NCBI GenBank assembly: GCA_964532155.1
Contig: CAZHGN010000019.1
Coordinates: 1-27,380 of the forward strand
DNA length: 27,380 nucleotides
Direction: 5' to 3'
Source of the DNA: HGM11416 sp964532155
GTDB lineage: Bacteria > Bacillota > Clostridia > Christensenellales > Borkfalkiaceae
Positions 15,351 through 22,691 of the stretch are shown here, one piece after another (the first letter of the stretch is position 1; every line of letters starts with the position of its first letter). Under the pieces are notes generated by a model, which ran no database searches, was not told the DNA's origin, and was given only the letters and a program-made list of their open reading frames with translations. The translations under genes were made by a program, and so were the position numbers.

Positions 15351-15740
15351 ATGACTGATCCTATTGCTGATATGCTTACCCGCATAAGGAATGCGCTGGT
15401 AGTTAAGCACGACGAAGTGGATATCCCCGCTTCCAACATGAAGAAAGAAATCGCGAGAATTCTTCTCGCCGAAGGTTATATCAACGGATACGAACTCACC
15501 GGCGAGAACGGCGAAACTCTCAGGGTTGCTTTAAAGTATGGCCCCAAGGGTGAAAAGGTTATCTCCGGATTAAAGAGAATATCCAAACCCGGCTTGAGAA
15601 TTTACGCCGGCAAAGACGAGCTTCCCAAAGTCCTCGGCGGACTCGGTATCGCTATCATTTCTACCCCCAAGGGAGTTATGACGGATAAGGAAGCGAGAAA
15701 GCAAAATCACGGTGGCGAAATACTCGCCTACGTTTGGTAA
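15351..15740 (+). CDS. rpsH: 30S ribosomal protein S8
   Basis: A 129-aa S8, a primary 16S binder in the central domain; in E. coli it also represses the spc operon. It starts MTDPIADMLTRIRNAL and ends with the conserved STPKGVMTDKEARKQNHGGE and a Trp last residue (ILAYVW). GAGGAGG precedes it. One or two residues shorter than many homologues, otherwise ordinary. Confidence 0.97.
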   Translation: MTDPIADMLTRIRNALVVKHDEVDIPASNMKKEIARILLAEGYINGYELTGENGETLRVALKYGPKGEKVISGLKRISKPGLRIYAGKDELPKVLGGLGIAIISTPKGVMTDKEARKQNHGGEILAYVW

Positions 15741-15755
15741 GGAGGTTTACGGTTT

Positions 15756-16292
15756 ATGTCCAGAATAGGAAGAGAACCGGTAGCTATCCCCGCAGGCGTT
15801 ACCGTTGAAGTTAAAGAAAAAGAATTTACCGTAAAAGGACCTTTGGGAACCATTACTCAAGACTACGATCCTGTTATAAAGATCGCCGTCGAGGGCAACG
15901 TCGCTACTCTTACGAGAGCTAACGAACTCGGTCCCACAAGAGCTAAACACGGCTTGTACAGAGCGCTTCTGTTCAATATGGTTAACGGCGTTACGAAGGG
16001 CTACGAAAAGCTTCTCGTCGTAAACGGCGTCGGCTGGAAAGTTCAGATGCAGGGCAAGAAGCTGGTTATGAACGTCGGCTTTTCTCATCCCGTTGAAGTA
16101 GAAGCTCCCGAGGGCGTTACCCTTGCTTGCAATTCCCAAACGGAAATTTCCGTCAAGGGAATCGACAAGGTTGCCGTTGGTCAGGTTGCTGCCAACATCA
16201 GAGCGGTAAGACTCCCCGAACCCTATCACGGATACGGAATCCGTTATAAGGACGAGGTTATCGTTCGTAAAGAGGGCAAAACGGGCAAATAA
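15756..16292 (+). CDS. rplF: 50S ribosomal protein L6
   Basis: A 178-aa L6 with its two repeated alpha/beta domains, near the factor-binding site of the 50S subunit. It starts MSRIGREPVAIPAGVTVEVK and ends with LPEPYHGYGIRYKDEVIVRK, both diagnostic. AAGGAGG overlaps the rpsH stop, 12 bases before the ATG. Confidence 0.98.
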   Translation: MSRIGREPVAIPAGVTVEVKEKEFTVKGPLGTITQDYDPVIKIAVEGNVATLTRANELGPTRAKHGLYRALLFNMVNGVTKGYEKLLVVNGVGWKVQMQGKKLVMNVGFSHPVEVEAPEGVTLACNSQTEISVKGIDKVAVGQVAANIRAVRLPEPYHGYGIRYKDEVIVRKEGKTGK

Positions 16293-16309
16293 AGGAGTGA
16301 AATAGTATT

Positions 16310-16678
16310 ATGATTTCTAAGATAAATAAGAATCAGGATAGAAAGAAAAGACACGCGAGAGTGCGTCTTAAAATCAACGGAACTTCCGAATGCCCCAGAC
16401 TTTGCGTTTACAGAAGCCTTAATCACATTTACGCTCAGATCATCGACGACAGCAAGGGCAACACTTTAGTTGCTTGCTCGACCGTAGAGAAAGAGGTAAT
16501 CAAGGCTATCGAAGGCAAAGACAAAAAGGGTGCGGCTAAGGTCGTCGGAGAACAGCTTGCCAAGAAGGCACTTGCAAAGGGCATCGACAACGTCGTATTC
16601 GACAGGGGCGGTTACCTTTACATCGGCAGAGTCGCCGCACTTGCAGACGGCGCGAGAGAAGCCGGACTTAAGTTTTAA
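16310..16678 (+). CDS. rplR: 50S ribosomal protein L18
   Basis: A 122-aa L18, which with L5 carries 5S rRNA. The basic N-terminus (KINKNQDRKKRHARVRLKIN) precedes PRLCVYRSLNHIYAQIIDD. The C-terminal end has NVVFDRGGYLYIGRVAALAD. AAAGGAG lies about ten bases before the ATG. Nothing unusual. Confidence 0.97.
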   Translation: MISKINKNQDRKKRHARVRLKINGTSECPRLCVYRSLNHIYAQIIDDSKGNTLVACSTVEKEVIKAIEGKDKKGAAKVVGEQLAKKALAKGIDNVVFDRGGYLYIGRVAALADGAREAGLKF

Positions 16679-16692
16679 GAGGAGGCAGAGTC

Positions 16693-17217
16693 ATGGCAAG
16701 AGATAATAACAGACCTCAGAAGAGACAGCAAGAAAACGACGGTCTCATCAAAAAGCTTATTACCGTTAACCGCGTTACTAAGGTTGTTAAGGGCGGACGT
16801 AAAATGCGTTTTGCCGCACTCGTAGTAGTAGGCGACGGCAACGGTAAAGTCGGTTGCGGTATGGGTAAGGCGAACGAAGTTCCCGAAGCTATCGAGAAAG
16901 CGACCGCGCAAGCTAAAAAGAACATGAAGCCGGTTGCGCTCGTAGGTACCACTATTCCTCACGGACTCACCGCTAAATTCGGCAGAGGACAGGTTATCCT
17001 TATCCCCGCCGAAGAAGGTACCGGCGTTATCGCCGGCGGCCCCGTCCGTTCGGTTATGGAAGCAGTCGGTATTACTAACATCAGAACCAAATCTCACGGC
17101 ACGAACAACCCCATCAACATGGTTAAGGCAGTTCTCGCCGGATTGTACGAGCTTAAGACGGCTGAACAGGTCGCCGCTCTTCGCGGAAAGACCGTGGACG
17201 AAGTCCTCAACGGTTAA
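16693..17217 (+). CDS. rpsE: 30S ribosomal protein S5
   Basis: A 174-aa S5, important for decoding fidelity and mRNA unwinding. The double-stranded RNA-binding fold is seen from RVTKVVKGGRKMRFAALVVV, then GMGKANEVPEAIEKA. The C-terminal domain has VRSVMEAVGITNIRTKSHGT and NPINMVKAVLAGL. GAGGAGG is eight bases before the ATG. Confidence 0.98.
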   Translation: MARDNNRPQKRQQENDGLIKKLITVNRVTKVVKGGRKMRFAALVVVGDGNGKVGCGMGKANEVPEAIEKATAQAKKNMKPVALVGTTIPHGLTAKFGRGQVILIPAEEGTGVIAGGPVRSVMEAVGITNIRTKSHGTNNPINMVKAVLAGLYELKTAEQVAALRGKTVDEVLNG

Positions 17218-17229
17218 GGGGGGTATATT

Positions 17230-17415
17230 ATGGAAAACAAAACTGTAAAAGTTACTCTCGTTAAAAGCACCGTCGGAAGATTAAAAAATCAACAGGCTAC
17301 CATCGAAGCTCTCGGTCTCCACAAAATCGGACAGACCAAAGAGTTCAAGGACAGCCCGACTCTTCAAGGTATGCTTACTAAAGTAGCGCACCTTGTAAAA
17401 GTCGAAAAGAATTAA
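17230..17415 (+). CDS. rpmD: 50S ribosomal protein L30
   Basis: A 61-aa L30 (bacterial short form). It shows VTLVKSTVGRLKNQQATIEA and the typical GLHKIGQTKEFKDSPTLQGM. The RBS region is unusual: six Gs (17217-17222, AAGGGGGG) replace AGGAGG, so pairing with the 16S tail would need G-U pairs. L30 is dispensable in some bacteria, so lower translation might be tolerated. Confidence 0.95.
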   Translation: MENKTVKVTLVKSTVGRLKNQQATIEALGLHKIGQTKEFKDSPTLQGMLTKVAHLVKVEKN

Positions 17416-17434
17416 TCACAAGGAAGGTTAAATC

Positions 17435-17884
17435 ATGAGAATAGATACTTTACAACCTGCCGACGGTTCAAGAACTTCTAAAAAGAGACTGGGCAGAGGT
17501 ATAGGTTCCGGCCTCGGTAAAACGAGTGCCAAGGGTCATAAAGGTCAATGGGCCAGAAGCGGCGGCGGCGTACGTCCCGGCTTCGAAGGCGGACAAATGC
17601 CTTTAACCCGTAGGGTTCCCAAGAGAGGTTTTAAAAACCATTTCAGAAAGGAATACGCTATCGTTAACTTATCCGTACTCGAAAACAACTTCGAGGCGGG
17701 TGCCGTTGTCGATTACGATATTCTTTACGTAAACGGTCTTATCACTGAAGTGAAGAACGCCGTAGGCCTTAAGGTTCTCGGCGAAGGTCAACTTACCAAA
17801 GCTCTTACCGTTAAGGCGGCAAAGTTTTCTGCGAGTGCAAAAGAGGCTATCGAAAAAGCCGGCGGCACTTGTGAAGAAATCTAA
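17435..17884 (+). CDS. rplO: 50S ribosomal protein L15
   Basis: A 149-aa L15, whose long glycine- and arginine-rich N-terminal arm threads into 23S rRNA. The arm is visible as KKRLGRGIGSGLGKTSAKGH and GGGVRPGFEGGQMPLTRRVP. The C-terminal globular domain follows from about residue 70. It ends 22 nt before secY. The RBS is AAGGAAGG. Confidence 0.97.
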   Translation: MRIDTLQPADGSRTSKKRLGRGIGSGLGKTSAKGHKGQWARSGGGVRPGFEGGQMPLTRRVPKRGFKNHFRKEYAIVNLSVLENNFEAGAVVDYDILYVNGLITEVKNAVGLKVLGEGQLTKALTVKAAKFSASAKEAIEKAGGTCEEI

Positions 17885-17906
17885 TTGCAAAACGGAGGGC
17901 TAAACG

Positions 17907-19232
17907 ATGTTTGAAACCTTAAAGAATGCTTTCAAGGTCAAAGAAATAAGAGTGAAGATTTGGTGGACACTCCTCTTCGTCTTATTATACAGACTGGGAT
18001 GTTTTATCCCCGTGCCGGGCGTCGGTAACGGGCTTATCACCGCAGAACAGCTCGAAAGCGTCAGTTATCTCAACATTATGTCGATGATGACCGGCGGAGC
18101 TTTGACCAACGGAACCTGGTTTGCTATGGGTATCAGCCCTTATATCAACGCGTCCATTATTATTCAGCTGCTTACCGTTGCAATTCCCGCACTCGAAAGA
18201 ATGTCGAAAGCGGGCGAGGACGGAAGAAGAAAGATCAACAGCCTCACAAGATACGTTGCCATATTGCTTGCAATAATACAAACTATCGGTATTTTGCTCA
18301 ACTACGGCGACAATCTTTCGAGCGTTGCGGGTGAAACCTCGCTCGTTGGCTTCTTGTTTGGACAGAAGTGGCTTGCTTATATCGTAGTCATTATCTTCTA
18401 TGCTTCCGGTACCGCGGTTACTATGTGGATTGGCGAGCGTATTACCGATTACGGCGTAAGCAACGGTATTTCGATATTGATTTTCGCAGGTATCATTTCC
18501 ACCGCAGGGCAGGCTGCAATCGCTTCCTTCGGTACGATATTCGGTAGCACGGATAAGAACACTTCTCTTACCGCGTTCTGGACATTAATTGCTTACCTCG
18601 CAGTAATCATTATCGTATTCGGCTGCATCGTATTCGTCGAGCTTGCCGAAAGAAAGATTCCCATTCAATATGCTAAGCAGGTTAAGGGTAGAAAGATGTA
18701 CGGCGGACAGTCGTCCGTTATCCCCATCAAGGTCAATGCGAACGGCGTTATGCCTTTGATCTTCGCGTTCTCCATTCTCTCCTTCCCCGAGCTTATAATG
18801 ACTATGTTCTGGCCGAAGAGCGATGCTCTTGTTTGGTGGCAGACCTATATGGGAACTAACAGCTGGTTATATATGGTGGTTTTGTGCTTGCTCATTTTAG
18901 GGTTTGCGTACTTCTATACGACCATCCAGTTCAACCCCGAGGAAATCTCCAAGAATATTCAGCAAAACGGCGGCTTTATTCTCGGTATCAGACCGGGTAA
19001 ACCGACTACCGAATATTTGAAGAGAGTTTCCAACAGAATAACGCTTTTCGGAGCGATATTCCTTGCGCTCGTCGCATTGATTCCTTCTATCGTCTTCAGA
19101 CTTATCGATCCGACTTATTCGTCGGTATTCACCGCAACCGGAATGCTCATCGCGGTATCCGTTGCACTCGAGTTCAATACCGCTCTCGAATCTCAGATAA
19201 TGATGAAGAATTACAAGGGATTCCTTAAATAA
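17907..19232 (+). CDS. secY: Protein translocase subunit SecY
   Basis: A 441-aa inner-membrane channel of the Sec translocon with about ten membrane helices. The N-terminal cytoplasmic start VKEIRVKIWWTLLFVLLYRL leads to the plug region GVGNGLITAEQLESVSYLNI. Helix 2 contains MGISPYINASIIIQLLTV. The cytosolic loop with ELAERKIPIQYAKQVKGRKM and the C-terminal FNPEEISKNIQQNGGFILGI are diagnostic. It works with SecE, SecG and SecA, which are not in this window. The RBS is CGGAGGG. Confidence 0.98.
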   Translation: MFETLKNAFKVKEIRVKIWWTLLFVLLYRLGCFIPVPGVGNGLITAEQLESVSYLNIMSMMTGGALTNGTWFAMGISPYINASIIIQLLTVAIPALERMSKAGEDGRRKINSLTRYVAILLAIIQTIGILLNYGDNLSSVAGETSLVGFLFGQKWLAYIVVIIFYASGTAVTMWIGERITDYGVSNGISILIFAGIISTAGQAAIASFGTIFGSTDKNTSLTAFWTLIAYLAVIIIVFGCIVFVELAERKIPIQYAKQVKGRKMYGGQSSVIPIKVNANGVMPLIFAFSILSFPELIMTMFWPKSDALVWWQTYMGTNSWLYMVVLCLLILGFAYFYTTIQFNPEEISKNIQQNGGFILGIRPGKPTTEYLKRVSNRITLFGAIFLALVALIPSIVFRLIDPTYSSVFTATGMLIAVSVALEFNTALESQIMMKNYKGFLK

Positions 19233-19245
19233 GAAATCGAAGCCA

Positions 19246-19272
19246 CGCGTTTTTCCTTAACGGAAAAGCGCG
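19246..19272 (+). other. Strong hairpin between secY and adk
   Basis: CGCGTTTTTCC (19246-19256) and GGAAAAGCGCG (19262-19272) form an 11-bp stem with one G-U pair and a 5-nt loop. No U-tract follows, so it is not a terminator. It fills most of the 57-nt gap and ends 17 nt before adk, which lacks a clear ribosome binding site. It may stabilise or process the mRNA or limit adk translation. Confidence 0.6.
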
Positions 19273-19289
19273 GGCGGCGAAATTGAATT

Positions 19290-19910
19290 ATGAAGATAAT
19301 ACTTTTAGGTGCTCCCGGTGCGGGTAAGGGTACGCAAGCCGCGTACGTGTGCGAACGTTACGGCATTCCTCACATATCCACCGGCGACATATTCAGAAAA
19401 AACATCAAGGAACAAACCGAAATCGGATTGGAAGCTAAGTCTTATATAGACAGCGGCCGCCTTGTTCCGGACGAAGTTACCGTAAAAATCGTTCAAAACA
19501 GATTAAACGAAGACGACTGTAAAGACGGCTTTTTGTTGGACGGTTTTCCGAGAACTGTAAATCAAGCCGAAAAGCTTGCGGAGTTTGCCGACGTCGATTA
19601 CGTAGTCGATATCGAAATCCCCTTTGAAAGGCTTCTTCACCGCTTGACCGGAAGACGTGTTTGTCCCGTATGCAACGCATCCTATCACGTTGATTTTCTT
19701 AACGGAAGAACGACCTGCGACTGTTCGGCGGAACTCATTCAGAGAAAGGACGATACCGAAGAAACCGTCGCTCAAAGAATTAAGGTTTATACCGAGCAGA
19801 CCGCTCCCTTGATAGAGTATTACAAGGAAAGGGGCAAGCTCGTATCCGTTGACGGAGATAAGAGTGTAGAAGAAGTTTTTGCCGAAATCGTTAGTAAATT
19901 AGGTAAATAA
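19290..19910 (+). CDS. adk: Adenylate kinase
   Basis: A 206-aa cytoplasmic adenylate kinase (ATP + AMP = 2 ADP). P-loop GAPGAGKGTQ is at residues 7-16, the AMP-binding region includes ISTGDIFR, and DGFPRT is at 84-89. The LID carries Cys125 and Cys128 (CPVC), then only C-x-C (Cys143, Cys145, TCDCSAEL) where the usual zinc LID has C-x2-C, and the loop between is short. Zinc could still bind with altered geometry. There is no good SD; the start is fixed by the P-loop position. The stop is 2 nt before the map ATG. Confidence 0.97.
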   Translation: MKIILLGAPGAGKGTQAAYVCERYGIPHISTGDIFRKNIKEQTEIGLEAKSYIDSGRLVPDEVTVKIVQNRLNEDDCKDGFLLDGFPRTVNQAEKLAEFADVDYVVDIEIPFERLLHRLTGRRVCPVCNASYHVDFLNGRTTCDCSAELIQRKDDTEETVAQRIKVYTEQTAPLIEYYKERGKLVSVDGDKSVEEVFAEIVSKLGK

Positions 19911-19912
19911 TT

Positions 19913-20650
19913 ATGATACATATCAAAACTCCCGAAGAGCTCGAGTGCATGAGAGAGGCTTGTCGCATAACGCGCGACGTGCTCAATCTTATCGAAGAGA
20001 ATATCCGAGTCGGAATAACGACCAAAGAACTCGATAAAATTGCATTCGATTATATTACGGGTTGCGGTGCAAAGCCTAACTTTTTAGGTCTCGGCGGTTT
20101 CCCGGGTACGATATGCGCGTCTATAGACGACGTAGTAGTGCACGGTTTTCCGTCCGACAGGGCTATAAAGGAGGGCGAAATCGTCAGCATCGACGTGGGC
20201 GCTTTTTACAAGGGCTTTAACGGCGACGCGGCGAGAAGCTTTTACGCAGGAAGCATTGATCCCGAAAAAAAGCGTTTGATAGAAGTAACTAAGCAATGCT
20301 TTTTTGAAGGAATAAAAGGAATTTGCGTGGGTAGCGCGATAGGCGACATAGGCTATCAGGTGCAAACCTATGCGGAGTCAAACGGTTTTTCCGTGGTGCG
20401 GGAAATGGTCGGTCACGGCGTCGGAAGACGGCTGCACGAAGATCCGGAAGTTCCCAATTACGGAAGAAAGGGCACGGGCATACGCCTGCGCGAGAATATG
20501 ACCATAGCAGTGGAACCGATGATTAACATGGGTAGCCACGAGGTCGTTATCGACGGGTGGAAGTGCGTTACGCGTGACGGTAAGCCGTCGGCGCATTACG
20601 AAAACACGATTGCCATAACGGCAAACGGCGTTGAAATACTTACCCTTTAA
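19913..20650 (+). CDS. map: Methionine aminopeptidase, type I
   Basis: A 245-aa enzyme that removes the start methionine from new proteins. The five metal ligands are seen as Asp94 and Asp105 (SIDVGAFYKGFNGDAARSF), His168 (MVGHGVG), Glu201 (AVEPMI) and Glu230 (HYENT). His77 (VVHGFP) and His175 fit the substrate site. There is no N-terminal zinc-finger linker. It starts 2 nt after adk with no strong SD of its own, so it probably depends on translational coupling. Confidence 0.97.
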   Translation: MIHIKTPEELECMREACRITRDVLNLIEENIRVGITTKELDKIAFDYITGCGAKPNFLGLGGFPGTICASIDDVVVHGFPSDRAIKEGEIVSIDVGAFYKGFNGDAARSFYAGSIDPEKKRLIEVTKQCFFEGIKGICVGSAIGDIGYQVQTYAESNGFSVVREMVGHGVGRRLHEDPEVPNYGRKGTGIRLRENMTIAVEPMINMGSHEVVIDGWKCVTRDGKPSAHYENTIAITANGVEILTL

Positions 20651-20671
20651 AAATAGATCGGAGGTTAACCA

Positions 20672-20893
20672 GTGTCTAAGGAAGATGTTATAGAAGCCGA
20701 GGGCGTGATACTCGAAGCATTGCCCAACGCGACTTTCAAGGTCAAGTTATCTAACGGACATATCATCACCGCTTATATATCCGGCAAGCTGAGAATGAAT
20801 TATATCAAGATCATTCCCGGCGACGGCGTTAAGCTGGAAATGAGCCCGTACGACCTGACTAAGGGCAGAATCGTTTGGCGCAGCAAAAACTAA
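20672..20893 (+). CDS. infA: Translation initiation factor IF-1
   Basis: A 73-aa OB-fold factor that binds the 30S A site during initiation. It reads SKEDVIEAEGVILEALPNAT and SGKLRMNYIKIIPGDGVKLE with SPYDLTKGRIVWR, all typical. The start codon is GTG at 20672, supported by GGAGG (20660-20664) seven bases before it. The KOW-type small protein often found between map and infA in Bacillota is absent. Confidence 0.97.
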   Translation: MSKEDVIEAEGVILEALPNATFKVKLSNGHIITAYISGKLRMNYIKIIPGDGVKLEMSPYDLTKGRIVWRSKN

Positions 20894-20933
20894 TAGATCG
20901 CCGCGCAAAATTATCAAATCGGAGGATTTAATT

Positions 20934-21050
20934 ATGAAAGTAAGACCGTCTGTTAAGCCTATGTGCAAAGATTGCAAGATTATCAAGAGAGAAGGCAAGG
21001 TAATGTGCATTTGCTCTAAGGATAAGAGCCACAAGCAAAGACAAGGCTAA
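20934..21050 (+). CDS. rpmJ: 50S ribosomal protein L36, zinc-binding form
   Basis: A 38-aa protein that reads MKVRPSVKPMCKDCKIIKRE and ends SHKQRQG. Zinc ligands are Cys11, Cys14, Cys27 and His33. Compared with the usual 37-aa L36 (C-x4-H at the end), there is one extra residue, giving Cys27-x5-His33, and an additional Cys at 25. TCGGAGG is nine to ten bases before the ATG. Zinc-form L36 agrees with the zinc-form S14. Confidence 0.95.
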   Translation: MKVRPSVKPMCKDCKIIKREGKVMCICSKDKSHKQRQG

Positions 21051-21065
21051 CGAAAACTATCTTTT

Positions 21066-21099
21066 TGCTAAAAACGGAGCATTCCAACCGTTTTCGGCA
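21066..21099 (+). other. Hairpin in the rpmJ-rpsM gap
   Basis: AAAACGG (21071-21077) pairs with CCGTTTT (21088-21094), and TGC (21066-21068) with GCA (21097-21099) across a 2-nt internal loop. There is no U-tract after it. It lies about 60 nt before rpsM, in the largest gap of the cluster (111 nt). It could be a binding site for an r-protein such as S4, but that is only suggested by position. Confidence 0.4.
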
Positions 21100-21161
21100 A
21101 GAAATTCACATAAATCATTTTATATTATTTATAAGCAAAATACGGAGGTTCAAAGAATCAA

Positions 21162-21539
21162 ATGGCACGTATTGCCGGTGTAGATTTACCGAGAGAAAAA
21201 CGAATCGAAGCAGGACTCACCTACATTTACGGTATCGGTTTTGCTACGTCAAGAAAAATATTGCAGGAAACCGGAGTTAATCCCGACATCAGAGTTAAGG
21301 ATTTGACCGACGCCGATATTTCCAAACTGATGAAGTATATCGAAGCTAACGTTCACGTAGAGGGCGAACTTCGTTCCGAAGTTAACCTCTCCATAAAGAG
21401 ACTTATGGAAATCGGTTGCTATCGCGGACTTCGTCACAGAAAGGGCTTGCCCGTAAGAGGACAAAGCTCCAAGCGTAACGCAAGAACGCGTAAAGGTCCG
21501 AGGAGAACGGTCGCTAAGAAAAAGACCGCTTCCAAGTAA
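21162..21539 (+). CDS. rpsM: 30S ribosomal protein S13
   Basis: A 125-aa S13 at the top of the 30S head, touching tRNA and bridge B1. It starts MARIAGVDLPREKRIEAGLT and has YGIGFATSRKILQETGVNPD plus CYRGLRHRKGLPVRGQ. The basic tail (TRKGPRRTVAKKK) reaches toward the P-site tRNA. The RBS ACGGAGG is 11 bases upstream. Ordinary for the family. Confidence 0.97.
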   Translation: MARIAGVDLPREKRIEAGLTYIYGIGFATSRKILQETGVNPDIRVKDLTDADISKLMKYIEANVHVEGELRSEVNLSIKRLMEIGCYRGLRHRKGLPVRGQSSKRNARTRKGPRRTVAKKKTASK

Positions 21540-21556
21540 GACAGGAGGAATGAAAA

Positions 21557-21946
21557 ATGGCTGTTAAAAAAGTAGTCAGAAAGCGTAAAGAACTTAAGAA
21601 GGTTGACAAAGGTCAGGTCCATATTCAGTCCTCGTTCAACAACACCATCGTTACTATTACCGATATGAACGGTAACGCTATTTCTCACTGCAGCGCAGGC
21701 GCGCTCGGTTACAGAGGTTCGAGAAAGAGCACGCCGTTCGCCGCTCAACAGGCTTCCGAAATAGCCGCTAAGGCTGCTATGGAGCACGGTCTCCGTTCGG
21801 TCGAGGTTTACGTAAAAGGCCCCGGTCAAGGAAGAGAGTCGGCTATCAGAGCGCTCGGCGTTCTCGGTATCGAAGTAACGCTCATTCAAGACGTTTCACC
21901 CATCCCTCACAACGGATGCCGTCCCCCGAAGCGTCGTAGAGTATAA
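21557..21946 (+). CDS. rpsK: 30S ribosomal protein S11
   Basis: A 129-aa S11 on the 30S platform by the mRNA exit. The body shows GQVHIQSSFNNTIVTITDMN, GYRGSRKSTPFAAQQASE and the C-terminal PIPHNGCRPPKRRRV. In homologues an Asn-Gly here can convert to isoaspartate, and HNGCRPP keeps that pair. CAGGAGG precedes the ATG. Stop and next gene are 15 nt apart. Confidence 0.97.
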   Translation: MAVKKVVRKRKELKKVDKGQVHIQSSFNNTIVTITDMNGNAISHCSAGALGYRGSRKSTPFAAQQASEIAAKAAMEHGLRSVEVYVKGPGQGRESAIRALGVLGIEVTLIQDVSPIPHNGCRPPKRRRV

Positions 21947-21961
21947 TGGAGGTTAAAGAAA

Positions 21962-22588
21962 ATGGCTAAATATTGTGGTGCTAAGTGCCGTCTTTGCAGA
22001 CGCGAGGGTGCAAAACTCTTCCTTAAAGGCGACAGATGCTATAAAACAACCTGCCCGTTCGAGAAAAGACCGGTAGCGCCCGGTCCTCACGCAAACAGCA
22101 GAAGAAAGGTCTCCGAATACGGACTCCAGCTTCGTGAAAAACAGAAGACTAAGAGAATTTACGGAGTGCTCGAAAATCAGTTCAGACATTACTATGAAAG
22201 AGCTGACCGTATGAAAGGTATTACCGGTGAAAACATGCTTTCCTTGTTGGAAAGAAGACTCGACAACGTCGTTTTCAGAATGGGTTTTGCCGGATCGCGT
22301 TCGCAAGCTCGTCAGCTCGTAACGCACAACCATTTTACGGTTAACGGCAAGAACGTAGACATCGCTTCTTACGAAATCAAACTCGGTGACGTTATCGCCG
22401 TAAAAGAAAACAAGAAGGGCAATAAGTACTTTACCGCTTTGAAAGAAGCAGGAAAGAACGCTAACCTTCCCAAGTGGGTTGAATTCGACCTCGAAACTCT
22501 TACGGGTAAAGTCATTGCTCTGCCGACGAGAGAGGATATCGATTCTCAGATCGCGGAACACATGATCGTCGAGTTGTACTCCAAGTAA
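21962..22588 (+). CDS. rpsD: 30S ribosomal protein S4 (zinc C+ form)
   Basis: A 208-aa S4, a primary 16S binder and fidelity protein. Cys9, Cys12, Cys26 and Cys31 (CRLCRREGAKLF, then CYKTTC) form the zinc site of the C+ type. The S4 RNA-binding domain is at about residues 97-160 (RLDNVVFRMGFAGSRSQARQ, then LVTHNHFTVNG). In E. coli S4 represses the alpha operon, and in B. subtilis its own gene. TGGAGG is upstream. A 103-nt leader-like gap follows before rpoA. Confidence 0.98.
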   Translation: MAKYCGAKCRLCRREGAKLFLKGDRCYKTTCPFEKRPVAPGPHANSRRKVSEYGLQLREKQKTKRIYGVLENQFRHYYERADRMKGITGENMLSLLERRLDNVVFRMGFAGSRSQARQLVTHNHFTVNGKNVDIASYEIKLGDVIAVKENKKGNKYFTALKEAGKNANLPKWVEFDLETLTGKVIALPTREDIDSQIAEHMIVELYSK

Positions 22589-22620
22589 TTCCTGCACCTG
22601 AAAGTAGCGAGGATAAAACC

Positions 22621-22664
22621 GACCGTATCGAATGGATTGTGCGGTCAGCCGCCGAAACACGGCG
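22621..22664 (+). other. Two hairpins in the rpoA leader
   Basis: GACCG (22621-22625) pairs with CGGTC (22642-22646), and CGCCG (22650-22654) with CGGCG (22660-22664) around AAACA. The second, all G-C, ends 10 nt before the AGGAGG of rpoA. They may tune rpoA translation relative to the r-protein genes, or act as pausing or processing signals. No U-tract follows. Confidence 0.45.
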
Positions 22665-22691
22665 AGTAATAATCAGGAGGAACGCTATATT

